The translations under genes and the position numbers were made by a program. The notes under the pieces were generated by a model. That model was not told where the DNA came from. It searched no databases and was given only the letters and a program-made list of their open reading frames with translations. Positions 33,301 to 44,549 of a stretch of DNA of 64,000 nucleotides are shown here, piece after piece. Source of the DNA: [Phialemoniopsis] sp. UDSM-2020 (lineage: Eukaryota; Ascomycota; Sordariomycetes; Thyridiales; Thyridiaceae); NCBI GenBank assembly GCA_018873225.1, contig JAEILZ010000004.1:1054001-1118000 (forward strand). Direction: 5' to 3'. Positions within the stretch are counted from its first letter, which is position 1; each line of letters begins with the position of its first letter.

Positions 33301-36253
33301 GTAAAGCAGTGTGCGGAGGAGGCCTTGGTGCGATCTTTGGAGATCATTCCCAGCATTCCACGAGAAGTAGCTTGCTAACATCGGAGTTCTGGATGATCCC
33401 GCCCACTGGATCAGGAGTGACTTGAGCCGTTTGTCCATAATCATAAACTTTGCCAATGTGGATTTGCCAGCACCAGGCTTGCCGGAAATCCAGTAAACCT
33501 GCTTTGACGAACCACATAGCCACTTCGGAAAGTCGGACCAGAGGCGAACATTATCCGCCGTACGGCGAGGCTTCTCAAATATCCAGTTGTAAGTGTTTGC
33601 ATAAGCCTTCGGTATCGCCTCCTCTCTGTTGCTAATCGCCTCAAATCGAAGGCTTTCTATAAGTCTTTTGGCGATTCTGGCGTTGTGATTTGTGGTTGAC
33701 ATGTTTTGAGACTGCTGTGCCACGATTCTCATATGATCACTAGGTTGCCAGCTCGAGTCCAATACATAGTCCATTATTCGTTCGGCTTGTACCCTACTAT
33801 CTCTTGTTCTACCCCGGACGAGATCCTCGATGCTGGCAGCGTACTTTCGAGTAGTGTCGTCGATCGTCCGAAGTGTTCTCACTGCCTCTGCCTGCTGCTC
33901 TGCAAAGGCACCGATTGTGACGTGGTTCTTCTCGGCTTTGCCCCTGAATGAATGATTAGCAATGGGTTCAAACGTGAATCTTGCACTGACCCCATACCAT
34001 GAAATCACTAGAACTGCCATCATAATTTGCTTCTGAATCTCATTGAGACGCTCCTTTAGACTTTTGACCTGATCATCCGAAAGGATCCCGTGAAGTGCCT
34101 TCCTGAAGCTGTTGACGGCCAGGCCCAGACGGGTGCTCCCGCCGGGCTTGGCTTGGATCTTGGCTAGCAGGCTCTGTAGCTCTTGCCCGATCTCGTTTGC
34201 TTTGTGGCAAAGCTGAATAAGGAAATCTTCGGTGTCATCTCGAGTGTTTTTCAGGTGGGCGTTCCAGTTTCTGTTTGGCCTAAATTCTCGCAATTTGGAT
34301 CCGATATCGTCAGTGAATGCTTTGATGTCGTCGGAGATTTCTGATAGCTCGACCGTTCTCCGGGTTTGCCCCCCGGAAGACTGATATGCCGCCTTGGTGT
34401 CGATGATAAGGCGAGATCCAAAGTCTAGGAATTGTGCTGCAGCTGCAGCAATAGACAAGATGCTAAGAGGATCCATCCCATCTTGTGGTGATGGCGAGGC
34501 ACCATCAGACTCGTGCCCCTGCTGGAAGATCGACGCGACCACAGTTTGACGTCTGGAGATCCATATAGTAGTTTAAGGATATGATTGTACAAGTGAAGGA
34601 GATAGCTTCGGAAGACCACGTTGGGCACCGACAGAGGCTGATAAGGCTCAATGTGACATAATCCAAACATGTCACGTGGTAGTAAGCTGGCTACTTACTA
34701 CGCAGGCTTGTCTTCAATTCGTCCAGGCAAAAGAATCTATCTTTGGTCGCATATGCGTGGGTAGATACTTCGAGATAACATGTAATGAAATGAAGGGAGC
34801 TCTTTGACGACGCAAAGATAGCCGAATTCCAGCCCGCATAACAAGTCTTCAATCTCCGATCTATGGTCCTCCAGACCTACTCGGTGCCCTGCATCCTCTG
34901 GTTGCCGTTCGGCGTGTCGTAGGTGTGACCGTGTTACAGGACCAAGGCAAACTCGAAATTCATATCCCACAGACTTGCTCTGAGGAGCGACCGGCGGTCA
35001 ATTACTCGCACACCTCTTTTGATGTTTCCATCGATGAACACGCCATTGCAGCATCGTATCCGGTTCTCAGCCGACACCTGCCGTCGGTGAAGATCCCGGC
35101 AGCCAACATCTGGGACTTTGGCCTGCCAACAAGCACGCCAAGAGGCACCGAGGATTACTTGAAGTCCGACAGCCCGCTTCTGTCACTGCACATAACGAGT
35201 ATCACAGATGCAACACCTGTCTCCCTCTGCTGGCCCCATGTTGCCGCCGACGCCAAGGGACTGACAGAGCTTGCTAAGGCCTGGAGTTTCGTCCTCGCAG
35301 GTCGCGAATCTGAAGTGATTCCCATGTTGTCGTACGACGACGACCCAATGGCTATGGCCGGACTGGATCCGAGATTTCAAGAGAAACATGCGCAAGCGCA
35401 CCTCCTACTCACCGGCTTTTGGTTGATAATCTACTTCATACGCTACATGCTAGACATATTGTGGTGGCCAAAGATGGATGCATCGGGTGTATTTCTTTCG
35501 CGAGAATCAGTGCAGGAACTCAAAGCGGCGGCCGTTGAGTCTCTGCCTGACCCGAAACCGTTCATTTCTGCCGGCGACGTAATATCGGCGTGGGCCTGTT
35601 CTATGGCAGCAAGCGTCTTGCCGACAGGGTCCCGCCGGACTGTCAGCACCTTGAACGCATTTGACCTGCGCGATCGCACGCCGTCACTATTTCCTGCGAA
35701 GGGCAGAGACGGCTGCTATATCCAAAACGCCGTTTTCCCAATCACCACGCTTGTCTCAGCGCGCGTCTTGTGTTCGAAAGAAGGCCTCGGACAAGCAGCG
35801 CTCGAAGTGCGGCGGACGATCCATAATGACAGTCAAGAGGGCCAGGTCCATGCGCTTGCCAGATTGAACCGACACTCGATTGTCGACAGCGGCTTAATAC
35901 CGATCTTTGGAGATACCAGCGCCTTTACGATTAATCTGTCGAATTGGACCAAGGTCCGGGTTTTCCAAGACATCGACTTTGGGCCAGCAGTACTTTCTCG
36001 AAACAGTCGCACAAGATCCGGTAAGTCAGAAAATACCCAGACCAGGGAGAGGGATACTAATGAACTCAAAGAGGTTCTCGAAAGCAAACCAGTATATTGC
36101 CAGGACGAAGGGGTGAGTGAGAAGGACATCTTTGCGAGAAACTACTTCACCTTCATTGAGTGTCCTTCGGGTGGCTACTGCATCCGAGGTTACCTGCCTC
36201 CCAAGGTCTGGCGCGAGATGGAGAAGGCAATGCAAAACCTTGAGAAGGAATGA
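30329..36253 (+). CDS. BAHD-type acyltransferase split by a 4.4-kb gap holding other genes
   Basis: Exon 1 (30329-30550) encodes 74 residues with the typical N-terminus of fungal transferase-family (PF02458-like) acyltransferases, through RKLGGRFRQN. Exon 2 starts at 34940 after TGTTACAG and continues DQGKLEIHIPQTCSEERPAV, which is where homologues continue. Both junctions are phase 0. A further 51-nt intron (36021-36071, GTAAGT, ACTAAT branch) is likely. The joined protein is about 494 residues, normal for BAHD enzymes, with the HxxxD catalytic motif HVAAD at 174-178; the C-terminal DFGWG-like motif is degenerate (DFGPA). It would transfer an acyl group from acyl-CoA to an alcohol or amine. 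The 4389-nt interval contains the NLR and HET remnant; whether it is spliced out is unknown. Confidence 0.65.
30604..30762 (+). pseudogene. Orphan transmembrane-tail fragment
   Basis: The frame ends in one hydrophobic segment, VGEIIGIIAGVATVIGTIVT, followed by a short basic Cys tail (MCCRKHY) and a stop. It looks like the C-terminal end of a single-pass fungal protein whose body is missing. It sits just after the acyltransferase donor site, at the start of the inserted block. Confidence 0.35.
30918..31310 (+). pseudogene. Decayed HET (heterokaryon incompatibility) domain fragment
   Basis: The frame reads IRILRLL, then YEALPFIWGS, then VRADAICINQA, which are the three ordered signatures of a fungal HET domain (IRLLxL, YxALSYxWG, WIDAICINQ). 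It stops right after INQA (31221). The expected continuation is visible in another frame just downstream (YLQLDEAKRIIETGARLVLF, from about 31240), with extra stops between. There is no ATG at the domain start, and an in-frame TGA lies just upstream. HET domains trigger cell death on recognition of non-self. This copy cannot make a full protein. Confidence 0.65.
31342..34476 (-). CDS. NLR-like STAND protein with NACHT domain
   Basis: The main exon is 34476-32392. A 222-nt intron (donor GTGAGT, long C/T-rich tract, acceptor CCGTAG) joins HRTVRE to WVLDNWSTV, and the second exon is 32169-31342. A 54-nt in-frame segment (33997-33944, GTATGG...GCTAAT...TTCAG) is probably an additional intron. Length is about 952-970 residues. 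The helical N-terminus (MDPLSILSIAAAAAQFLDFG) is of the type found before fungal NACHT domains. The P-loop GKPGAGKST is at 332-340 and Walker B LALIVDGLDEFD at 455-466. The region after NACHT leads to the MHRTVRE motif common in fungal NACHT proteins. No ankyrin, WD40 or TPR repeats follow, so the sensor end is atypical. It probably acts in non-self recognition or programmed cell death. It lies inside the acyltransferase gap on the other strand. Confidence 0.82.
34477..34939. other. NLR promoter and acyltransferase acceptor side
   Basis: No gene is seen. It contains the upstream region of the minus-strand NLR and ends with the acceptor TGACCGTGTTACAG of the acyltransferase second exon. Confidence 0.45.
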
Positions 36254-37856
36254 TCAAGTGGATCATGACTGGGTTAGCAGGGGTTCTCAGAACTCACTCA
36301 ATATCTGACTCGAATCAATAATGAAGACTCAGTGCTGAAGCGCCACTCCGACCTGCTTATAGGAATTAGAGCCGGTCGCAATGAGTGAATATGTCTTCGT
36401 GGCAATCCCGCAGGGTACCGAACCTTCTTCGAGATTCAGAAAGACAAATCGTTACCTGTTTTGGTCGGTTGTTTGTTGAGTCTCCAATTAAGTTCTGGAA
36501 GGGTCTCGTAAAGATTGACGGGACATCGCCAACAACAATGATGGGTCAATTAACACCCTTTGCAGTGAATCTTAAACGATGTCCGCCTCATCTTTGGGAT
36601 CTCCAGGGTCTCTTCCGGCTAAAAGTCGTTCAGCGAATGATTGCCTTACATCACTTTCTTGCCTTCCCTTTCGCGACGTTCCGCCAGGGGGAGATTGAGG
36701 TAAGGGTCTTATTCAGGCATGGTTCCATGTCTACTCCGATTTTAAAGTTGGAGCCGCAGTGCCAGGGTCAATCAACAAGCTATGGCGGGACACGGGTAGA
36801 TCTGGCCATGTCCACAGAAACAAGGTTGTTCTCCCATGGACACCTACTCCTACTCCCGGCCGGCAAGAGGAAGATCTTCATTGCGTCTTCCGGAGCTTCG
36901 GCTACCTCAAACCCTGACTCCGTCGAGCTAACCGCGAAGTGCACTCCTAAGTGACACTTCGTGTTACTCTGCATCCTGTCAAATGGCATATAAAGCCATA
37001 CATCATCTCCCCAACTTATCTGTCTATTCTTCACTCCTCAACCCACATTCGTTACAGCTTCTTTCACTCGTTAAAAGCCACTTCATGTCATTTACAATCG
37101 GGGCTTCCTCGGGTCACTTAGCTCTATCCACCAGGGTGACCCAGGTGACAAGGGTCTCACCTCAAGGATTACGTAAGGGTGAGTCAGGTGAGTGGCAGGT
37201 GATCAGTGACGCATTCGTAATACTTTTTGCGATAGTTCGTCTTGGAAACAGGTACTTCTTGAATGATGACTACACTGTTGTATAGACATGATGCATTCTT
37301 GGCAATACTCAACACAAGGAGGTATAAGGCCATGTATACTCCAGTCCTATCGGGATGTTACAGCATAAAGCAATAGTCTTTATCTAGTCACTCGCAGGAT
37401 TGTGAAGTGGTATTATCCTTGATACTCTAGTTGCAATGGCCCCTTAATGACATCACATCATATATGATGAAATAACAACGCGAATAGATGCACTATGGAA
37501 TGATATTACTAAGTAGTAGAGAAAGCAAAAGATTCATTCAACTTCTAATGAGACTAGGGAGCCTCCTCTGGTGTTTCTTAATGAGATACTATATAAAACT
37601 ACAAATACCATCCTACTTTGTACCCCAAGTGACCGAATCGTTATAAGAGTCAAATAATCTAACAGACACAGTATCCAGATGTCGCACATTATTCGCTCGT
37701 TATACAACAAAAATAATGCCTATTACACCATAAAAACCTTGCTAAGTGTTCAGTCGTTTTGAACAAACTGGCACTTAGCATGTTCATCCGCCAAGAAACA
37801 TTTCTTTCCCTGGCATCAAACGCTGCCCCTGAATCTTTTCACCTGGCCCGCAACAT
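36254..37856. other. Intergenic, AT-rich
   Basis: About 1.6 kb. A frame at 36385-36954 has no recognisable content. From 37280 to 37780 the sequence is markedly AT-rich with a TATATAAA box near 37588 but no gene after it. 37125-37215 is rich in GGTGA/CAGGTGA repeats. A decayed mobile element is possible but not shown. Confidence 0.4.
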
Positions 37857-39546
37857 TCACCTTGAAAGATTCTCAGATTGGGTATCCGAAGAGAACATTC
37901 CGCCAGCTGTTGTTCTAGCAACTGTGGTAATATCAAACACTGGGGCGATGATACCAAGGGTAAGCCGAGCAAGCTTGGAACGTTGAGCGACGCGCCTTCT
38001 GTTTACGAAGATATGACCACCAATTTCGACTTGAATCCTCCTGGACGATGTGGTATGATCATAAGGCTGCTCTTCATCATCGAGGTTGAGAAAAAGAAGG
38101 TTACGCATGACTCTGTGTGCCTCGACTTCGTTGTCGGCAACGAAGTGAATCATTGGCTCAACTTGTTCGATGCCACTGACAATCCATCCTGCAATCGTAC
38201 GTCCGAATACTCCGGCGGCCAACACCAGTGTGAGAGTGAAGGTTGCCATGGCGATGGAAAGTAGTTGAGCTGAAGCAAACATTGCTGTGCCCGTAATGAA
38301 CACGCCGATGCTTGTGAGCTGGCTGCATGCTCTCAGAAAGATCTTCACCCGGCTGGGTCTGGGTTCGATAATGGAGACCATGACGAACAGTGTGTTGCGA
38401 GCTTTGGCCGATTGCTTGGAACCCTCGATGTGAACAAGTCCTGGCTTCAGGGTCTTGAGCTGTTCAAGTGCTATGCCGACGCAATCGGACTCTTGATCAA
38501 GTAATGAGGCTGATTGCTCTTCCTCTCTGTAGTTCTTATTTTCCCTTGCCTTGCCCTTCTCAGGTTCATCAACAAGTGAGGAAGCGATATCATCACCTCC
38601 GGTAACTGCAATATCGTAGGGGATGTCGGACAGTATTAGAGTCCATTGTCTGCTGAACGGGAGTTGAACTGTGTTGTCGACAATGGCGGTCGTGATCACT
38701 AAGAGGTGAGTCGGTTAGCTGAAGTTTGAGAAGACATTTGGCACGGGTCAACCCCTTACCCATCATGTACCAGAGATGTATCCACCATCGAGATGCACAC
38801 CACCACGGCAAGATGGCGCCTTGTTCGACAATGGTCATTGCCGCATGCGCGCCAATCAGGAGCAGAAACATGCCGATAAGGCCGGTCCAAATGTAATTCA
38901 CCGGAATTGGTGCCTTCTTGTGACTTCGAAGCTTCCTCCTCACTTGATTCATCAAAAGTCTGACCCGGTGGCTATCTCCTGGCGCGGTCAAGTCGAGCTG
39001 GCTGCTTGTAGCCGTGCGACTTTGATTATCGTGCTCATTGCCAGGGCGAGTTCTGATGAAGTCACTTTGGTAGTCTTCGACCTTGACAGGGAGAATCGCT
39101 CCACCAAAGGACAATGCCATAGCCAAAGCACCTCCAAACGGTACCATTGTCAGTAGTCGCCATATCTCATTTGTTGGTGTGCCAAGTAGTGCTCCTATCG
39201 TCGGCAACAGAGCCAATACGCCGGCAGCGCCTGCATATTCACTTTTTCGTATCTCGTTGAGTTCTTTCCCAAGAACGTTGTTGAGAGAGGTGTAGCATTT
39301 GGAATCGTTCCCATTATGGCGAATGCATATTCCTCTCTGGATCCAATCCAATATCTTGAAGGTATCTTGGGCGTTCCCAAACCATTTATCAGGCGTAGTG
39401 GTACAGTTCTGAATTTCGTTCGGGCTGAGCTCCACACCAGGCTCGGCTCGAGAAACAAAAGGGTACGCCAGAACAATTAGAGACCAGAAGAACAAAAAAC
39501 GACGTGCCAGATGTGCACAGTGTGCTCTGTATCGTGTCCACTCCAT
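37857..39546 (-). CDS. Multi-pass membrane protein of unknown function
   Basis: Two exons (39546-38760 and 38698-37857) give 542 residues. The intron has donor GTAAGG, a GCTAAC branch and acceptor CTCTTAG. The N-terminus has a signal peptide or first membrane segment (RRFLFFWSLIVLAYPFVSRA), followed by a lumenal/extracellular Cys-containing part with TTTPDKWFG and GICIRHNG. Further hydrophobic helices follow: AGAAGVLALLPTIGALLG, FGGALAMALSFGGAI, WTGLIGMFLLLIGAHAAM, and after the intron TSIGVFITGTAMFASAQ and SIAMATFTLTLVLAAGVFG. I count five to six membrane segments with large soluble loops. No family is recognised; similar uncharacterised proteins occur in plant-associated ascomycetes. The ATG at 39546 is used because the further upstream in-frame start is GTG. 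Confidence 0.72.
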
Positions 39547-40132
39547 CGCGAGTCTGGAATGGAAGGAATGGAAGGGCTTCTCAAGAATCGATTGAAGCAC
39601 CGAGTCGATGCAAGATTTGAGGACAGGGTCAAAGGTAAAACCGATTCGACTGACTGCCTGTGTTGGGGCCTATATGTCTTCTGAGTAGGCCCAATACGCA
39701 CCCTCGGCCCAGAACCTAGAGATCCCTGACAGGCCAATCTTGTGTTTGATGTGGGACTCAAGCTGAACTTTGATACTTCCGACTCCAATAATTCAGCGGC
39801 TGAGTTTGGAACCTACTGTTGACTGCACCGTGTTTTGTCTGACAGGACGGACAAGGCTGAGCTATCGATGTATTTTTTGCCATTCTCTGTACTTTGCAAG
39901 GTCGTTACTGATGCGACACCGACCCTTTCGGTGGGATTCTTGCTGATTGTCTTCCTCAAGGACATAGGGGTCAATATGCGGAACTTCAGCCACTTGTTTC
40001 ATCCCCTGTGCCAATCAATAGGTCTTTCTTGTATTTGTCTGAGTAGACATGCGCACCTGCAAGCTCAGGAGAGAGGGGTGAGTGCAGACGCAGGCCCACC
40101 CTCATCAGCACAAACCGTGACAGTTTGTGCCA
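39547..40132. other. Intergenic, no clear gene
   Basis: Leader of the membrane-protein gene plus short frames of no recognised content. Confidence 0.4.
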
Positions 40133-40327
40133 ATGGGAAAAGCCTGCTACGGCAAGATTCACACGGTCGTCAGTGCAAGCTGCTTGTCCACGGAACAGAT
40201 CATTGCCACCGATCTTGAAACCGGTCGAGGCTGCTGCTCTCTAGTGGGTGTGATGCCAAGAAACAATGCTGGCAAGCGGATTTTTGCGAGTGTTATGGAA
40301 GACTCTTGTTGGGTACGAAGCGAGTAG
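40133..40327 (+). CDS. Possible small Cys-containing protein
   Basis: A 64-residue frame from ATG with five Cys, including adjacent Cys in RGCCSLVGVMPRNNAGKR. The composition looks protein-like, but there is no signal peptide in this frame and no conserved motif I can name. It may be the last exon of a secreted protein whose first exon I cannot place, or chance. Confidence 0.3.
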   Translation: MGKACYGKIHTVVSASCLSTEQIIATDLETGRGCCSLVGVMPRNNAGKRIFASVMEDSCWVRSE

Positions 40328-40852
40328 GCGGAGCAAGCCCTCCAGGCCTGAACAAGTAACTCGACAGGTGCAGACGGCTCTCAGCCTTCTGTAGTTTCGG
40401 CTCAGCGTTGCAGTCGCACAACACCACCCCCACCACCACCACCACCGAATTATTAATGTTGTGTAGCACGGGAAAATTGTTGAGGAAACTGCATTATTGG
40501 CACCTGATCAGTCCTGGCACGGATATTGACCAATGCTGGGCTGTGAGGCATGCGCCCGCCTCGTCAAGCCCTCGTACAAAGCAGGCCTGCCCAACGCCAC
40601 TAAATTTGAACGTGGAGCAATGATCATGGTCCGTAAGCAGCCAAATGTAACGTTACAGGTACCTGATTCTGGTCGACCTGCATTGACACGGCTGGAAGCA
40701 ACTTTTGCGAGACACGAGGTGAGCAAGATGTTTTCTCATGATTTTTCTTCCGTTGCCAGTCCTGTCACATTTTCTTTTCTTGTATTTCTTTTAGCTACCT
40801 TATCGCAACACACCAAGAGCACATCTAAAGCACACTTTGAGACGAGAACAGG
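40328..40852. other. Intergenic with (CCA)n tract
   Basis: A short (CAC/CCA)n microsatellite lies at about 40420-40446. No gene is seen. The tail (TTTCTTTTCTTG...CAAACACACCAAG) looks like the leader of the TLC-domain gene. Confidence 0.45.
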
Positions 40853-41818
40853 ATGAAAGATCCCTTTCCAATACCAGGCTCGTCCATCCTAAGGCAATTA
40901 GGATTTCTTTTCGGTAATTGGCTAGGATTACAGACTCTGCATCTCCACTTCCATGAAATCGTTTACGCGTTTTGCACGTACCACATGATATTTGTGCTTC
41001 TATCGCCAAGATTATGGATGCACTTCTGCCCCCAGCACTACTCAATCCAGCCGCGGGAGGGCAAGCTGCGATGGAATATGAAGACCGTTTCATTCGTGCA
41101 AAGCACTCTGATTTCAGGACTGTCGCTGTGGGTGATTCATCATGACCGAGAGCGAGCGGCAATGGCCCTCGAACAAAGAATATGGGGATACACGGGTGCT
41201 GCTGGCATGGTCCAGGGCTTGGCCGTTGGGTACTTTTGCTGGGATACGTTCATCATGATCCGCCATGTCAAGATATTCGGAGTTGCCATGTTAGTGCACG
41301 GGATCGCATGCTCATTGACCTTCACCCTGGGTTTTGTGAGTCTGTACCGCACCTCTTGAAATCTTATCTTCTCCTAACGAATGCGTGAACAGCGACCTAT
41401 TCTGAACTATTACGGATGTGTATTTATGTTGTACGAGCTTTCCACGCCACTGCTCAACATACACTGGGTTTTAGACAAAGTTCAGATGACGGGTTCCAAG
41501 CTGCAGATATGGAACGGCATAGCATTGATAGCAACTTTCTTTTCTGCCCGCCTCGTGTATGGTTTTTTTATGTCGATGAGGCTGTACCGCGACGTCTTCC
41601 AGGCTTTGAGTACAGATTGCGGTAATCTCTCACAGGAGTCTATCGTGGTCAACGAAAGACTGGTTTTGGACTTGGTGAGCAACTGTCCAGTGTCTAGCTG
41701 GATATGGCTGGTTTACTTGGGTGGGCACGTCATCCTCAATGCGTTGAATGTCTTTTGGTTCGTGGCAATGATCAAGGCGGTGCGTAAAAGGACGAACGGG
41801 AACAGAAGAAGGCCGTAG
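40853..41818 (+). CDS. TLC-domain (TRAM/LAG1/CLN8-type) membrane protein
   Basis: Two exons (40853-41335, 41393-41818) give 302 residues. The 57-nt intron has donor GTGAGT, a CCTAACGA branch and acceptor GAACAG. There are about seven hydrophobic helices. Diagnostic TLC features are HHDRERA after the third helix, GYFCWDTFIMI, HG in the following helix and the motif YELSTPLLNIHW. These place it nearer TMEM56/TLCD-like members than ceramide synthases, because the double-His Lag1 motif is not present. It is likely an ER membrane protein acting in lipid handling. The PAQR gene follows 270 bp downstream on the same strand. Confidence 0.85.
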
Positions 41819-42089
41819 GGTTTACTGAAAGATAGCAAGCATGTCGCCTAGCCACCACTCATAGGCCAGAATCAAGACTTTTGTGCACCAGCGCCCAATC
41901 GCCTTGCCCATCACACATGGCGTGCAGCATACCCGGCAGGCAACCTGGCAAGTGCATGTTGCAGCAAGATTGAGGCAGCCGGCCATTAGGCGCCTACATA
42001 AGTGCGCTTTGGCAAAAGACTGTCTCCCGAGCAAGAAAATCTTGTTCTGAATTTCATTTGTGCACCACACGCCCAGTTTCAACGCCCAG

Positions 42090-43171
42090 ATGACTGTGTT
42101 CGAGGAGCCCCCTACTCCAGTACCCTCACGGGTGTCCTTGCCTGCCCGCAGACTCTTGAGAATCCAGGAAATTGAGAAATGGCAGCTTGACAACGAGTAC
42201 TTGTACAGCCAATATCGTTCAGCGTCGGGTTCGTACAGAAAGTCACTTGCCAGCCTGCTGTACCTCCATAACCAGACCGGAAATATTTACACTCACTTAG
42301 TCGGTGGAGCCGTGGTCCTGGCCTGGGCGATTCATATTCTATTGAAAGTCGTCAAGATGCAACCCTCAGCCGATGTTTTCGATGTTGTGGCTTTTGCAGT
42401 CTTTTCCATCAGCGTCACGACCTGTTTTGGTCTCAGCGCATTCTTTCATATATTCGGCAACCACTCGCACGGTGTGTACCACACTTGGCTTCTGTTAGAC
42501 CTCTACGGAATCTTCTTTCTCATCATTGGTACGGTCTATTCGGGTACGTATTACGGGTTCTACTGTGAGCCAAAATACTGGTATATCTACTCGCTCGGAG
42601 TAAGTCATCGACTGGGCAAATCCTGGAAATATTCGTGGCTCTGGGCAGCTTGCTAACCATCTGATGACAAGATCACAGTTGTTGTGGCCACCGCGGCATT
42701 GCTGTGCTATCTCCCCCGGTTTCGCACGCCAAAGTGGAGGTCGGCTCGAGCGGTCTTGTTTTGCGCCATCGGCTGGTCCGGCGCAGTGCCCATGACCCAT
42801 GCAGCTCAATTGTTCGGGATTGAGCAGGCGCACAGGCAAATGGGATGGTGGTACTTTATTGCAGAGGGGCTGTCATATATCACAGGCGCCATTATTTACG
42901 CCGTAAGTCAGGCTGAGCCTCATTACCCTATTCAGGAATTGGTCTGACCCCTGCACCACAGACAAGGATCCCAGAAAGGTTTAGGCCCGGACTTTTTGAC
43001 CTATGGGCAAGCTCCCACCAACTTTTTCATTTATTTGCTGTCGTAGGTGCTGCATTGCATCTTGCCGGACTGGTCCATGCCTTTAGGAACCATCATAACA
43101 CAGGGTTGCGGGCGTGTGACTTTCGCCCGATCAATGCGACTGATTGGATGAAAGCTAGCAGGCTCGAATGA
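42090..43171 (+). CDS. PAQR / adiponectin-receptor-like (hemolysin III family) membrane protein
   Basis: Three exons (42090-42599, 42672-42902, 42962-43171) give 316 residues. Introns begin GTAAGT and end ACAAG and CCACAG, and all phases are 0. The protein has a cytosolic N-terminus, the [17 protein letters not shown] entry segment and seven membrane helices. The zinc site is intact: SAFFHIF in TM2, Asp in [10 protein letters not shown], and SSHQLFH in TM7. Family members (yeast IZH, human AdipoR) have ceramidase-like activity and affect zinc and lipid balance. The C-terminal exon is essential because it holds two of the zinc-binding His; stopping at an unspliced second intron would remove them. 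The start is the ATG at 42090; the frame continues upstream without ATG. Confidence 0.92.
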
Positions 43172-44549
43172 CCCCATCTTTGGAATGCAAAGGACACGAG
43201 CATCTCGTATCGTCATAGGAGCGCTCGGTCAATTTCACGGAGTGGCTGGCCGTAATTTTTTTCTTTCCTTTTTTCTCTCTTTTTTCGGGCCGGAGAGAAG
43301 AGCGATGGCTGGATTGATGACGCTGGTGGCGTCAAAATCAGAAGAACTCTCGATGGGAACATTGTTGCAAAAGTTTTACATCACCGTCGCCATCGCCCGG
43401 AGCGAATTCATAGCTGCAGCATGGACTGGAGACACCGCTAGACACTTTTCTTTGCGTAGTGTAGAGCTTCATGCGGAATATCGACCCCCATCTCCCGCAC
43501 ACGTCCCACAGCGACGAGGCAGCTGACCACTTTCCCTGCCAACGTTCAGACGTGCTATTAGGTACTCATTGCGTCGACCAGTAAGGGCATAGGCTGTATC
43601 GATGTGTGTTGATGCTACGTATCACAGTCAGAGATAAAATCTTCACTCATTCGAGTTCAGTGACACACCATCATGATCAAATAGGCTACGACATTTGAGG
43701 CAAGCCTAGTCTGTCTTCAATGTGCCGAAATGAGCACATAATGGATGCGGGGCTTTTTGCGCGGGAGCTGAGTCTTCTCCTCGCTGGCGGCGAAGACAGC
43801 CTCAATGAGTTAGGTGGGTGATGGACTGGGAAGCACTGCTTATCTAAGCCCAGCAAGTGAGCTTGGCATTTCGAGTTGCCATTGCATGAACGAACCTCAT
43901 TATAAGGATATGAAGTACAGGATTGGGACTAAGCCTAGTCCAGACCAGCGCACTAAGTCGTCTACCCAGAGGGGTCTCACACAGAGAATTCCAGGAGCGG
44001 ACGAGAGAGGGACAATTCAAGAACTTTTCGGCCCAACAGAGGGTAGTAGTCGTCACGTACTCACAGTGGAGACGCAGTGTAGTCGTAGCGACCAAGCAGT
44101 AGCTTTGATGGACCACTAAACTCTGGCCTCCTCCTTTCTGAACCGGCCTTAATTCATCTCTCTTATAGCTAGTCCTACCTGGGAACCCCCTTACGAGGTC
44201 CGATGAAGCCCTTAATTCGCTGCGTCAACAGTACCCTTCTGGCGCGGATAGCGCGCATTTACAGTCTCTTTGGTGATAGTTGTTTGGGTTGGCCCACACC
44301 CTAGGGAACCCACGCGCCCGCAGCGCCCTGAACGCCTTGATAACGTTGCGTTTTAGGCCTCACCCCTATCACTCCCGTTGGGCCCTGACAATTAGATGCC
44401 AATAGAATTATTAGGATACTTTATATATAAGTTGATTCCACTGCTCTATGAGACTTCACCTAGATCACCCTATGCTGCCTTTGTATCACCCGAGATGGTT
44501 CCTTTTGACTCCATGCTAGGGTGAGCTTTCGTTGTAAAAGACATGGAGT
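43172..44549. other. Intergenic, 1.4 kb, no gene supported
   Basis: A T-rich tract lies near 43257-43290. The 44120-44420 part has a more balanced, slightly different composition and may be an old insertion, but no transposase frame, terminal repeat or target duplication is visible. Confidence 0.4.

Noticed and set aside
36385..36954. 189-codon plus-strand frame
   Set aside because: No motif, odd composition, overlapped by antisense frames; probably chance in the acyltransferase 3' region.
36254..37856. RIP-mutated transposon in the AT-rich tract
   Set aside because: AT-rich, but no residual reverse transcriptase or transposase motif could be read in any frame.
44120..44420. Possible transposon insertion
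   Set aside because: Composition shifts slightly but no terminal repeats, target duplication or transposase frame.
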